From Actinoplanes italicus (GTDB lineage: Bacteria; Actinomycetota; Actinomycetes; Mycobacteriales; Micromonosporaceae): DNA of 64,000 nucleotides. Numbering within the stretch: position 1 is the stretch's first letter; the number at the start of each line of letters is the position of its first letter. The DNA is taken from positions 1-64,000 of the forward strand of contig NZ_PVMZ01000022.1 in NCBI RefSeq assembly GCF_003001815.1. The letters are read 5' to 3'. Shown one piece after another: positions 51,790-60,184 of this stretch. The translations under genes were made by a program, and so were the position numbers. The notes beneath the pieces were generated by a model, which ran no database searches, was not told the DNA's origin, and worked only from the letters and a program-made list of their open reading frames with translations.

Positions 51790-53151
51790 ATGGCCCGTTC
51801 CCGCGTCATCGCCGTCGCCGCCGCCTGCACCACCGTGGCGGCGGCCGGCGCTCTGATGATCACCGGCAGCGCCTCCGCCGGCACCATCTCCGGAACCCTC
51901 TACCGTGACACCAGCACCCCCGTCGCCCGGTGGCTGCAGTCGAACGCCGGTGACTCCCGCGCCTCGGTGATCCGCACGAAGATCGAGAGCCAGCCCGCCA
52001 CCCGCTGGCTGTCGAACTTCAACATCTCCACCATCGGCAGCGAGGTCTCCAGCTACGTCAACGCCGCCAACGCCGCCGGGCAGATCCCCGCCCTGACGGT
52101 GTACGGCATCACCAACCGTGACTGCGGCGGCGCCAGCTCGGGCGGTGCCCCCGATCTCACCCAGTACCAGACGTGGATCGGCAACATCGCCCGCAACCTG
52201 GGCAGCCAGACCGTCGTCCTCAACCTGGAACCCGACTCGATCGCCCTGCTCACCTGCCTGAACAGCAGCGAGATCGCGGCCCGCAACCAGGCGCTGCGCA
52301 CCGCGACGCAAACACTGAAGGCCGGCAATCCGAACGCCAAGGTCTACCTCGACGGCGGGCACTCCGCCTGGAACAGCGCCGGTGAACAGGCATCGCGCCT
52401 CGTCGCGGCCGGGATCGCAAGCGCGGACGGCTTCTACACCAATGCCTCCAACTTCCAGCCGACCAGCGCCGAGGCGTCGTACGGGCGCTCGATCATCTCC
52501 TCGCTGAACGGGCAGGGCGTCAGCGGGAAACGGCAGGTGATCGACACCAGTCGAAATGGCGGTGCCAGCGGCGACTGGTGCGGTGACGACAACACCGACC
52601 GCCGGATCGGCCAGTACCCGACGGTGAACACCGGGGACGCGAACATCGACGCGTACCTGTGGATCAAGCCGCCGGGCGAGGCGGACGGCTGCCGGTACGC
52701 GGCCGGATCGTTCCAGCCCGACCTCGCGTACAGCCTGGCCAGCACCGCCCCCAACCCGCCGTCGCCGTCCCCGTCGTCGCCGGCACCCTCATCCCCGTCG
52801 TCCTCCCCCTCGTCGTCGCCGTCCTCGTCCCCCTCGTCGTCGCCGTCATTGCCCACCGGCGCCTGCGGTGCGACGCTGCGAGCGGTGAGCACCTGGAACG
52901 GTGGCTACCAGGGTGAGGTCAAGGTCCAGGCCGGCAGCGGCACGCCCAGCGGGTGGACGGTCTCCTGGACCCTCCCGTCCGGTTCCACGGTCAGCCAGGT
53001 CTGGAACGGCACGCTGACCTCGTCCGGTTCCACGGTCAGCGTCCGCAACGTGTCGTGGAACGGCAACCTGCCCGCCGACGGCTCGACCACCTTCGGGTTC
53101 ATCGCCTCGGGAACGCCCGGGACGCCCGCCCTCAGCTGCACCTCCCCCTGA
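51790..53151 (+). CDS. Secreted GH6 cellulase with CBM2
   Basis: A 453-residue exported enzyme. The signal peptide (MARSRVIAVAAACTTVAAA) is followed by a glycoside hydrolase family 6 domain (residues 37-310): YGITNRDCGGASSGG, the catalytic Asp in LNLEPDSIALL, VYLDGGHSAWN, and DWCGDDNTDRRIG with YLWIKPPGEADGC. A 45-residue Pro/Ser linker leads to a family 2 carbohydrate-binding module (residues 356-453) with surface Trp and the terminal Cys pair. The size suggests an endoglucanase (EC 3.2.1.4) rather than a cellobiohydrolase. RBS AGGAGAG. CebR box upstream. Confidence 0.93.
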   Translation: MARSRVIAVAAACTTVAAAGALMITGSASAGTISGTLYRDTSTPVARWLQSNAGDSRASVIRTKIESQPATRWLSNFNISTIGSEVSSYVNAANAAGQIPALTVYGITNRDCGGASSGGAPDLTQYQTWIGNIARNLGSQTVVLNLEPDSIALLTCLNSSEIAARNQALRTATQTLKAGNPNAKVYLDGGHSAWNSAGEQASRLVAAGIASADGFYTNASNFQPTSAEASYGRSIISSLNGQGVSGKRQVIDTSRNGGASGDWCGDDNTDRRIGQYPTVNTGDANIDAYLWIKPPGEADGCRYAAGSFQPDLAYSLASTAPNPPSPSPSSPAPSSPSSSPSSSPSSSPSSSPSLPTGACGATLRAVSTWNGGYQGEVKVQAGSGTPSGWTVSWTLPSGSTVSQVWNGTLTSSGSTVSVRNVSWNGNLPADGSTTFGFIASGTPGTPALSCTSP

Positions 53152-53201
53152 CGCGGCGGCCGGGACGCGCCCGCACTCGCGCCCCGGCCGGCCGCCTCAC
53201 C

Positions 53202-53245
53202 GATCGCGGCCGCGGCCGTGCCACCAACCGGCCGCGGCCGCGATC
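53202..53245. terminator. GC hairpin after the cellulase
   Basis: GATCGCGGCCGCGGCCG (53202-53218) is the exact reverse complement of 53229-53245, with a 10-base loop. It is the first of two hairpins between the convergent cellulase and ABC-transporter genes. Confidence 0.75.
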
Positions 53246-53251
53246 ACCTAC

Positions 53252-53308
53252 CCGGCTGTGTCGCACCGCTGTCTCAGAGAAGTTGAGGCAGCGGTGCGAC
53301 ACAGCCGG
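53252..53308. terminator. Long hairpin before the ABC operon end
   Basis: A 20-base perfect inverted repeat (53252-53271 with 53289-53308) extends by four pairs, including one G-U, to a 24-base stem around a nine-base loop. It ends two bases before the ABC ATPase stop at 53311 and probably ends that transcript from the right. Confidence 0.8.
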
Positions 53309-53310
53309 TG

Positions 53311-54177
53311 TCATGACTGGTCGGCAGCCACGGCCAGATAGCCGTCCTCCAGGCTCGGGTCAAGCGGACGGGCCTGCGCCGAGGGCGCGTCACGCGCGAC
53401 GACCCGGTAACGCATGCCGTCATCCTGCGGCAGCGCCGACACCACGGTGCCCTCCGAGGGTGCCGGGCCGTCGGTGACTACCGACCACACCCGGCCCTCG
53501 GCCCGGCGGGTCAGTTCCTCGACGGTGCCGCGGAAGATCAGCCTTCCCCTGGCCAGTACGGCGGCCTCGCGGCAGGTGTGTCCGATGTCGTCGACGATGT
53601 GCGTGCTCAGCAGCACGGTCCGGCGGCCGGCGAACTGGGACAGCAGTGTCCGGAAGCGGATCCGCTCCTCCGGGTCGAGGCCCGCGGTCGGTTCGTCCAC
53701 GATGAGCAGCCGCGGGTCGGCCAGCAGGGCCTGGGCGATGCCCACCCGCTGCCGCATGCCGCCGGAGAAGCCACGCAGCCGCCGGTCGGCGTACTCGGTC
53801 AGCGCCACCACCTCGAGCAGTTCACCGACGCGGCGGCGGCGTACCGGCCGGTCGTCCATGCCCTTGAGCAGCGCCACGTAGTCGAGGAACTGGCGGGCCG
53901 TCAGGTCGGGGTAGACGCCGAGGTCCTGCGGCAGGTAACCGAGTTCACGCTGGACGGCGGTCCGGCCCGCACTCGAGGCCATGTCGTGTCCGCCGACCAC
54001 GACCCGGCCGGCCGACGGCCGTACGATCCCCGCCAAGATCCTCATGAGTGTGGTCTTGCCCGCGCCGTTCGCGCCGAGCAGTCCGAACATCCCGGTGGGA
54101 ATGTCCAGGTCAAGACCATCAAGGGCATGGACCCCACCGCGGTACGTCTTCGTCAGACCGGAGATCTCGATGCGCAT
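53311..54177 (-). CDS. ABC transporter ATP-binding protein
   Basis: A 288-residue ATPase. Walker A is GLLGANGAGKTTLMRIL, signature FSGGMRQRVGIAQA, Walker B LLIVDEPTAGLD, H-loop LLSTHIVDDIG. Length and DEPTAGLD fit ABC-2 type exporters. It follows two permeases and is the last gene of an operon led by an ECF sigma factor. Twelve bases separate it from the permease. Confidence 0.92.
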   Translation of the reverse strand: MRIEISGLTKTYRGGVHALDGLDLDIPTGMFGLLGANGAGKTTLMRILAGIVRPSAGRVVVGGHDMASSAGRTAVQRELGYLPQDLGVYPDLTARQFLDYVALLKGMDDRPVRRRRVGELLEVVALTEYADRRLRGFSGGMRQRVGIAQALLADPRLLIVDEPTAGLDPEERIRFRTLLSQFAGRRTVLLSTHIVDDIGHTCREAAVLARGRLIFRGTVEELTRRAEGRVWSVVTDGPAPSEGTVVSALPQDDGMRYRVVARDAPSAQARPLDPSLEDGYLAVAADQS

Positions 54178-54189
54178 GGGCAGTCCCTT

Positions 54190-55005
54190 TCAACGGAGGC
54201 GGCGGGCGCGCAGGGTGTGGCCCCCGGCGAGCGCGGCGGCGGAGACGAGCAGGAGCAGGGCGATCGACAGCCAGGCCAGCACGGGCGTCGGTTCGGGGCG
54301 CAGCACGTTGAAGGTCGCCCCGGTGACCGGCCCGGCCCAGGTGTCCTCGCCGTCGATGCCGTGGAAGCCGAACAGCGCGTCCAGCGGGTAGCCGCCGAGC
54401 GGATGGAACAGCGTCCGGGCGAGGGTGGGCATCATCTCCGGGGAGACGATGTTGCCCCACAGCCAGTAGCCGACGAACAGGACCCGGAACAGCGGCGCCG
54501 GCATGATCATGGGTACGGCCAGCGCGAACGCGGCCACCAGCAGCAGTCCCGGAACGATCACGACGGTGAAGGCGGCCAGCGCCCAGGCCAGGGCGACCGG
54601 CTGCCGGGTGTCGATCGCGTACGCCGCCGCGAACCCGAAGTAGGCCACCGCGATCGGGACGGCCGTGGCGGCGGCGGCGCCCAGGTACTTGCCCAGCAGC
54701 CGGGCGGCCGGCGAGGCGGGGGTGGCGTCCAGGATCGGCGCCACGCCGAGCCGGTCGTCGCGGACCAGCCGGTCGGCCAGCAGACAGCCGAACCCGATCG
54801 CCAGCAGCGCGTGCAGCTGCACGGCGAGGCCGACCACTCCGGTCCGCGGGTCGAGCGGCCGCTCCCCCGGGTCGAACAGGTCCCGCAGCAGGCTCCCGCC
54901 GATCAGGACGAACAGGACGAGGGTCAACGCCGGTACGATCCACACCGACCGTTTGCGGACCTGCATCCGGAACTCGTAGCGCAGGCTGGCGCCGAAGGTC
55001 GTCAC
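54190..55005 (-). CDS. ABC transporter permease
   Basis: A 271-residue membrane protein with about six helices (VPALTLVLFVLIGGSLL at the N-terminus and LSIALLLLVSAAALAGG at the C-terminus). The LPLN/charged loop FDPGERPLDPRTG follows the first helix. It overlaps the preceding permease by four bases (ATGA). Forms the heteromeric channel of the exporter with the adjacent permease. Confidence 0.8.
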   Translation of the reverse strand: MTTFGASLRYEFRMQVRKRSVWIVPALTLVLFVLIGGSLLRDLFDPGERPLDPRTGVVGLAVQLHALLAIGFGCLLADRLVRDDRLGVAPILDATPASPAARLLGKYLGAAAATAVPIAVAYFGFAAAYAIDTRQPVALAWALAAFTVVIVPGLLLVAAFALAVPMIMPAPLFRVLFVGYWLWGNIVSPEMMPTLARTLFHPLGGYPLDALFGFHGIDGEDTWAGPVTGATFNVLRPEPTPVLAWLSIALLLLVSAAALAGGHTLRARRLR

Positions 55006-55697
55006 TCGTCCTCCTCACTGATCAGGCGTTCCGGGCGGCCCAGCAGGACCAGGGCGAGGGCGATCAGCGCAGCGCCCGTGCCGAGCAGCGTCAGCCGGTT
55101 CGCCGTCCAGTCCCCCGGCACCACGCCGCGCGTCGTGGCGAACAGGTACAGCAACCGGCCCGGCTGGTGCGCCTGCACGGCGTCGCCGAAGAACTGCTGG
55201 ACAGCCCACACGGTGGTGACGATCGCGCCGGCCGCGGCCGGGCTGCGCAGCACCGCGCCGGCGGCGAACCCCAGTCCGCTGAGCGCGAGCGTCGGCGCCA
55301 GCCAGGTGAGCTGCCCGGCGAGCGCGCCGTGGTTCTGCGGCCAGCGTTCCCACCAGCCGGTCAGGATCAGAACGGCGGCGGTCAGCAGGGCGACCGATGC
55401 GGTCCAGGCCAGGACCACGGTCATCCGGCGCAACAACGTGATGCGGTACGGGGTGAACGCGCTGAGCTGGACCTCACGGGCGGGGTCCTGACCGATCAGG
55501 GTCGCACAGGCGACGGCCGCGGCCAGCGGAACCGCCATCTCCAGGCCACCGAGCAGGATCCGGGCCCTGGTCGTGTCGCTCGGCTCCGGGAAGGCGAGCG
55601 CGGCCGCGACCCCGAGCGCGACGGCCAGCGGCGGGCCCAGCACAGCGGCCCATCCGGCGCGGCGTACCTCGTACCGCCAAAGGGAAGTTGGTCTCAC
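55002..55697 (-). CDS. ABC transporter permease, smaller subunit
   Basis: A 231-residue membrane protein with several helices (AVLGPPLAVALGVAAALAF and ALIALALVLLGRPE). It resembles ABC-2 type permeases but is short. It overlaps the anti-sigma-like gene by four bases and the second permease likewise, so all are translationally coupled. Cargo unknown. Confidence 0.72.
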   Translation of the reverse strand: MRPTSLWRYEVRRAGWAAVLGPPLAVALGVAAALAFPEPSDTTRARILLGGLEMAVPLAAAVACATLIGQDPAREVQLSAFTPYRITLLRRMTVVLAWTASVALLTAAVLILTGWWERWPQNHGALAGQLTWLAPTLALSGLGFAAGAVLRSPAAAGAIVTTVWAVQQFFGDAVQAHQPGRLLYLFATTRGVVPGDWTANRLTLLGTGAALIALALVLLGRPERLISEEDE

Positions 55698-56563
55698 ATC
55701 GGGTGGGTAGCGTGCCGGACGCCCGGAGGTTCACGTCCCGCGAGAATGAACGCGACGGTCGTGAGAGCGGCACTGACCGCCAGCACCGGCGCGTTCGTGG
55801 TCCACACCTCCACGACGAAACGGGCGAGCCGGCCGTCACGTACGAGGACCCCGCCGACCAGCACCCGGACCGCCCACAGGCCGACGGCGGCGCCGAGCGC
55901 GACGTCCGGCCCGAACCTGACGGCGATCAGCAGACTGATCGACGACAGCAGCACCATCGGACCGAGCCACGCGGTGACCAGCGTGTTCATGCTCGCGGTA
56001 CCGGCTGCACCGGTCGCGGCCAGGGCCGCCGACGCCGCCACGGCCAGCGCGAGGTCGTACCCGAAGACCAGCGCGATGCGAACCAGCAGCAGCAACCGGC
56101 CCGAGGTCGGCGTGGCCGCGACCACCTCGGCGGCCGGATCGTGGCCCGAGCGGTAGGTGCCCGCGACCCCGGCGGCGGCGACGATCGGCGCCACCAGCGC
56201 CAGTACCAGCTCGGCACCCGCGGTGGCCTGCCACAGCACCAGACCCACGCCGAGCGCCATCACCAGCGCCGAGGCGATCGGCACTGCCATGCGGATCAGC
56301 CGCGCCTCGGCCAGCATCAGCCCGGCCAGGTGCCGCAGCCGGCGCGGCGGGCTCTTCTCCGGCGGCGTCAGCGCACTACGGGTGAGCACACCGCGGATCA
56401 GCGCCGCCGGGTCGGGCGGAGGTTCGCGGTGCGGCGAGGCCAGCGCCTGCCAGGAGGCCAGATCGGCCCGGCACCGCGCGCAGTCGGCGAGGTGCAGGCG
56501 GACCCGTTCCCGGTCGGCGTCCGGCAGCGACCCCGCAGCGTACGCGGGCAACAGGTCCTTCAT
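55694..56563 (-). CDS. Anti-sigma-like membrane protein with zinc-finger motif
   Basis: A 289-residue protein. Residues about 1-45 carry the zf-HC2 pattern (LPDADRERVRLHLADCARC, H-x3-C-x2-C), the zinc-binding anti-sigma domain. Then come about six membrane helices (LVMALGVGLVLW, AALAATGAAGTA and others). It overlaps the sigma factor by four bases. It is expected to hold the sigma factor until a membrane signal arrives. Confidence 0.8.
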   Translation of the reverse strand: MKDLLPAYAAGSLPDADRERVRLHLADCARCRADLASWQALASPHREPPPDPAALIRGVLTRSALTPPEKSPPRRLRHLAGLMLAEARLIRMAVPIASALVMALGVGLVLWQATAGAELVLALVAPIVAAAGVAGTYRSGHDPAAEVVAATPTSGRLLLLVRIALVFGYDLALAVAASAALAATGAAGTASMNTLVTAWLGPMVLLSSISLLIAVRFGPDVALGAAVGLWAVRVLVGGVLVRDGRLARFVVEVWTTNAPVLAVSAALTTVAFILAGREPPGVRHATHPM

Positions 56564-57111
56564 TCGGGCACCTCCTGTGCGGTGAGCGCCGCGGCGACGG
56601 CGGCCCGGGCGTGATGCAGCCGGCTCTTCACCGTTCCGACCGGGACGCCCAGCACCTCGGCGACCTCGGCGAGCGGCAGCCCCGCCACGAACACCAGGGC
56701 GATCACGTCACGATGATGCTCGGGCAGCCGGTCGATGGCGGCGGCTACCGGTGTGCCACCGGCCGCGGCGATCGCGAGTTCCTCGGGACCGGCGCCGTGA
56801 TCGGGCTGGTCGGACAGGTCGGGAGCGGCGGGTGCGGGCGCGGACCGGCCGCGCAGCCGGTTGTGGGCCTGGCGGCGGGCGACGCCGAACAGCCACGTCG
56901 TCGCCTTCGCCCGGCCCTCGAAGGCGCCCGCCGTCCGCCAGACCGCGAGCATCGTGTCCTGCAGGATCTCCTCGGCGGTCATCCGATCACCGGCGAGCCG
57001 GTGCAGATACCCGAAGAGGACCCGGCCGTGCCGCTCGTAGAGCCGGGACAGCGCGGCGGCGTCACCGGCCGCGATCGACCGCAGCAACGCCTCGTCGCCG
57101 CCCGAATGCAT
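56560..57111 (-). CDS. ECF RNA polymerase sigma factor
   Basis: A 183-residue ECF sigma factor. Region 2 reads ALSRLYERHGRVLFGYLHRL with EEILQDTMLAVWR, and region 4 has LPEHHRDVIALVFVAGLPLAEVAEVLG followed by VGTVKSRLHHAR. Its promoter and targets are unknown; autoregulation of the operon is common. It is the first gene of the operon. Confidence 0.92.
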   Translation of the reverse strand: MHSGGDEALLRSIAAGDAAALSRLYERHGRVLFGYLHRLAGDRMTAEEILQDTMLAVWRTAGAFEGRAKATTWLFGVARRQAHNRLRGRSAPAPAAPDLSDQPDHGAGPEELAIAAAGGTPVAAAIDRLPEHHRDVIALVFVAGLPLAEVAEVLGVPVGTVKSRLHHARAAVAAALTAQEVPE

Positions 57112-57175
57112 CCGTTACCTTCCTCCGGCGAGCCCACTGTCTGCAAGGTGTGTAGCAGGTGGCGGAGGAAAAGGT

Positions 57176-57847
57176 TCAGACCGGCGGCCGGCTGCGCGGA
57201 GCCGCTTCGCGGTGGTCGTCGAAGGCGGCCAGGAAGCGGCGCAGCAGCCGCAGGTCGCCCTCTGCGCTGGCGGCTTCACTCCGGATGGCTTCGTCGAGCT
57301 CGCGCCGGTCGAATACGAGGTCCTGCACGGTGCGCACGGTGGCGGTCAGGGCGGCGTCCGCGGGCGCGTCGCCGCGGATCGCCTCCAGCTCTCCCTGGCC
57401 GACCGTGAGCAGGAACGCGTCGCCGGGCAGCCGGAGCTTGACGGTGCCGCGAACAGAGCCCACAGCGGCGGCGTCGAACGTGGTGCGCAGTGCCACGATC
57501 AGCGCGTCCGGACTCAGCTCCTCGCCCGAGTCCGGCCGCGGTGACATCGGACTGCCCCAGCGTCCCAGCGCCAGCAGAACCGGTTCGAGGGCACGACCGC
57601 GGTCGGTGAGCTCGTAGATCAGCCCGGCCGCCGGGGGCAGCGCGCGACGCCGTAGCAGGACGCCGGCATCCTCCAGCTCACGGAGTCGCTGGGTCAGCAC
57701 GTTCTGACTCGTGCCGGGCAGTCCACGATGCAGATCCGCGAACCGCTTGGGACCGAACAGCAGCTCGCGCACCACCAGCAACGCCCAGCGTTCGCCGACC
57801 ACGTCGAGCGCCCTGGCGATGCCGCACAGATCCCGGTAGCTCCGCAT
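57176..57847 (-). CDS. HxlR-family regulator with C-terminal SCP2-like domain
   Basis: A 223-residue regulator. The HxlR winged helix is IARALDVVGERWALLVVREL then GTSQNVLTQRLRELEDAG and YELTDRGRALEPVL. The C-terminal half (KLRLPGDAFLLTVGQGEL) looks like an SCP2-type domain. It is divergent from a hydrolase and lies over the palindrome at 57879-57899, so it probably represses that gene. Confidence 0.85.
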   Translation of the reverse strand: MRSYRDLCGIARALDVVGERWALLVVRELLFGPKRFADLHRGLPGTSQNVLTQRLRELEDAGVLLRRRALPPAAGLIYELTDRGRALEPVLLALGRWGSPMSPRPDSGEELSPDALIVALRTTFDAAAVGSVRGTVKLRLPGDAFLLTVGQGELEAIRGDAPADAALTATVRTVQDLVFDRRELDEAIRSEAASAEGDLRLLRRFLAAFDDHREAAPRSRPPV

Positions 57848-57861
57848 GCCCCGATCGTACC

Positions 57862-57899
57862 TTGCTTTTCAACACCACTTACTCCTACTTTAGGAGTAA
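57862..57899 (+). promoter_or_regulatory. HxlR operator and hydrolase promoter
   Basis: TTACTCCTA (57879-57887) and TAGGAGTAA (57891-57899) are perfect inverted repeats with a CTT spacer. TTGCTT at 57862-57867 and TACTTT at 57886-57891 are 18 bases apart and read toward the hydrolase; the palindrome covers the -10. HxlR binding there would block initiation. Confidence 0.75.
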
Positions 57900-57920
57900 A
57901 GCGGAACAAGGGAGCCTGAG

Positions 57921-58724
57921 ATGCCACACGTGAACTCCGCCGACGGCACGTCGATCGGCTACGACCGGCCCAGCGACGAAGGGCCCACGCTGGTGCTCAT
58001 CGGGGGCGGCCTGGACGACGGCACGGAGAACCGCCCGCTGGGCGAGTATCTGGGCGGCCGCTTCAGCGTCGTGAACTACCGGCGACGCGGCCGTGGCGAG
58101 AGCGGCGACCGGCAGCCGTACGCCGTCGCACGGGAGATCGACGACCTCGCAGCGGTGATCGACGCCACCGGAGGACGAGCACACCTGTTCGGCGCGTCGA
58201 GCGGCGGTGCACTCGCGCTCGAGGCGGCCGCCGCGGGACTTCCCGTCGACCGGATCGCCGTCCACGAGGTCCCGTACCTGGTCGACGACACGATGGTCTC
58301 CGCCTGGCAGGCATACCGGCTCGAGCTCGACGCCGCACTCGGCGCCGACGACCACGATCAGGCGCTCAGGCTGTTCATGCGGCTGGCCGGATCGTCCGAG
58401 CAGGACATCGCCGGCGCCGAAGCCGCCCCGGTATGGCCCGCGCTCCGCGCACTGGCACCCACACTGCGCTACGACGCGGCATGCCTCGGCGACGGACCGC
58501 CGCCCGCGAACCGTCTCGCGACGATCCGGCAGCCGATGCTCCTGACGACCGGCATCACGGTCGACCCGCACATGGCGGGGCTCCCCGTCGACTTCTTCGG
58601 CGCGGCGGCGGACGCTGCCGCCACGGCGCTCCCCAACGCCCGGCGCGACACCCTCAAGGTCGAAGGACACGTAGCCGACCCGGCCGTACTCGGCCCCATC
58701 CTCAGCACGTTCTTCACCGGCTGA
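57921..58724 (+). CDS. Alpha/beta hydrolase
   Basis: A 267-residue hydrolase. The segment LVLIGGGLDDGTENRPLG gives the oxyanion strand, YRRRGRGES follows, and the nucleophile elbow is LFGASSGGALAL (GxSxG). The acid residue may be in ITVDPHM and the His in KVEGHVADP. It is regulated with the divergent HxlR. Substrate unknown, likely small. Confidence 0.85.
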   Translation: MPHVNSADGTSIGYDRPSDEGPTLVLIGGGLDDGTENRPLGEYLGGRFSVVNYRRRGRGESGDRQPYAVAREIDDLAAVIDATGGRAHLFGASSGGALALEAAAAGLPVDRIAVHEVPYLVDDTMVSAWQAYRLELDAALGADDHDQALRLFMRLAGSSEQDIAGAEAAPVWPALRALAPTLRYDAACLGDGPPPANRLATIRQPMLLTTGITVDPHMAGLPVDFFGAAADAAATALPNARRDTLKVEGHVADPAVLGPILSTFFTG

Positions 58725-58877
58725 CGCCGATGCCAACGGCGTCCTAAATCGTCCGAACCTCTCCCAGGGTGGGCGACGGCGGCCGACACTCGACAGCAAG
58801 ACATCGCCGAACGTCACTTTCCTACCCGGGGTGGCGCCCGGCATGCCGTCGGTCGGCCCCATCGAAGGAGAGCCAGG

Positions 58878-59306
58878 ATGATCAGAAAATCGCGGATGCT
58901 CGGCGGCGTCGTGGCCGCGCTGCTCGTGACCCCCCTCGTACCGGCGTCGCCGGCCTCGGCCGACTCCAGCTGCGGCACCGGCTATCACTGCGGCTGGGAC
59001 ATCGGCTTCAACACCGGCAAGGTGGCCTTCTTCAACGGTGACGCCGATTTCCGCGACAACACGTTCAACACCGGCGTGGTCGTCGACAACAACATCAAGT
59101 CCGCCAAGAACCGCACGAGCTCGAACTACGTGAGCGTCTACTACTACGGCGTCAACTACACCGGGGACATCGTGTTCTGTGTCAACCCCGGACAGGACGT
59201 CCAGAACCTGCCCGACGACGGGATCCCCGGCAACGGCATCGGCGAGGCCAACGAGGCGAGTTCGCTGCGCCTGATCGCCGGCGGTCCCTTCTCGACCTGC
59301 TACTGA
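58878..59306 (+). CDS. Peptidase inhibitor family I36-like protein
   Basis: A 142-residue secreted protein. The signal peptide is followed by SSCGTGYHCGWDIGFNTGKV, FFNGDADFRDNTFNTG and ASSLRLIAGGPFSTCY, matching the I36 (SMPI-type) metalloprotease inhibitor pattern with four cysteines. RBS GAAGGAG. Could protect against the M4-type protease or others; the inhibited enzyme is unknown. Confidence 0.8.
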   Translation: MIRKSRMLGGVVAALLVTPLVPASPASADSSCGTGYHCGWDIGFNTGKVAFFNGDADFRDNTFNTGVVVDNNIKSAKNRTSSNYVSVYYYGVNYTGDIVFCVNPGQDVQNLPDDGIPGNGIGEANEASSLRLIAGGPFSTCY

Positions 59307-59344
59307 CCTGTCCCGGTGATCCTCGCGATCCGGGCCCCGTGCTG

Positions 59345-60184
59345 TCAGCCGTCACGGCCGAGCCAGCCACGCAACTGCGCCGCGGCCTGGTCCGGAGCCA
59401 CGGATTCGATCACGCGCTGTTGCCCGCCGTCGCGGTGAGACACGGCGGTCGGCATGGTGTGAGCGGTGGCGGCGATCGGTTCGAGCTCGGCACGCAACGG
59501 TTCCCGCCGGCCCGCCTCCGCCGGCTTCCGGCGTCGGCGGAAGACCAGCACCACCCCCAGGACCAGCACAACCAGCGCGGCCGCGAACACCGCCGCCCGG
59601 GAAACGGCGCCCTGACCGGCACCCGACGGCGGCGGGCTCCCGGCACGGGCTGCCGGAGCGGTGTGCATCGGCAGGGCGGCGACCGTCACCCGGTCGCCGC
59701 GGCGGGTGTCGATCCCGGCGGCGACCCCGACGAGTTCACTAACCCGTCCCAGGTCGAGGCCCTTCGCGGCGGTCTCGTCGATCACGACCGCGACCTTCAG
59801 CGACACGATGCCGCCGGGCGCCTCCAGCCGGGTCGCCCGCAGCTCGTTCAGCGCGTTCACACGGGTCTCGCTGCTGCTCTCGTACCGCGTGACGCCACCC
59901 CCGGCGCCGACCTTCTCCAGCAGACTGCTGACCGTCGCCGCGCCGGGGGTGTAGGTGGTGCTGGTCGTCGTGACCTGGTCGAGGTCCAGCTCGACGTTGG
60001 TGGTGACCGTCGAGCGGCCCGGCCCGACCACGGTATCCAGGATGCCCTGCAACGAGCGATCCAGCCGGTCCTGATGCACCGCGGCCGCATCTCCGGCGCC
60101 GGGCGTCGCGTACCCGGGCGTGGTCCCGAGGCCCGCAGCGAGGACGCACCCCACCAGCAGAGCGACGAGTCTGTTTCTGATCAT
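59345..60184 (-). CDS. Orphan exported FliF/YscJ-like protein
   Basis: A 279-residue protein. A signal peptide (MIRNRLVALLVGCVLAAGL) is followed by a domain matching the C-terminal periplasmic part of the flagellar M-ring protein FliF: LDRSLQGILDTVVGPGRST, ELDLDQVTTTSTTYTPG, SSLLEKVGAGGGV and APGGIVSLKVAVVID. One membrane helix (AAVFAAALVVLVLGVVLVF) and a basic cytoplasmic tail end it. It is only the C-terminal module of FliF and is not near flagellar genes in this window. ATG 60184 has GGAG upstream. Confidence 0.75.
   Translation of the reverse strand: MIRNRLVALLVGCVLAAGLGTTPGYATPGAGDAAAVHQDRLDRSLQGILDTVVGPGRSTVTTNVELDLDQVTTTSTTYTPGAATVSSLLEKVGAGGGVTRYESSSETRVNALNELRATRLEAPGGIVSLKVAVVIDETAAKGLDLGRVSELVGVAAGIDTRRGDRVTVAALPMHTAPAARAGSPPPSGAGQGAVSRAAVFAAALVVLVLGVVLVFRRRRKPAEAGRREPLRAELEPIAATAHTMPTAVSHRDGGQQRVIESVAPDQAAAQLRGWLGRDG

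Noticed and set aside
52740-52860. Serine/proline linker DNA repeat looked like a short tandem array
   Set aside because: It encodes the low-complexity Pro/Ser linker of the cellulase and has no palindromic spacers, so it is not a CRISPR array.
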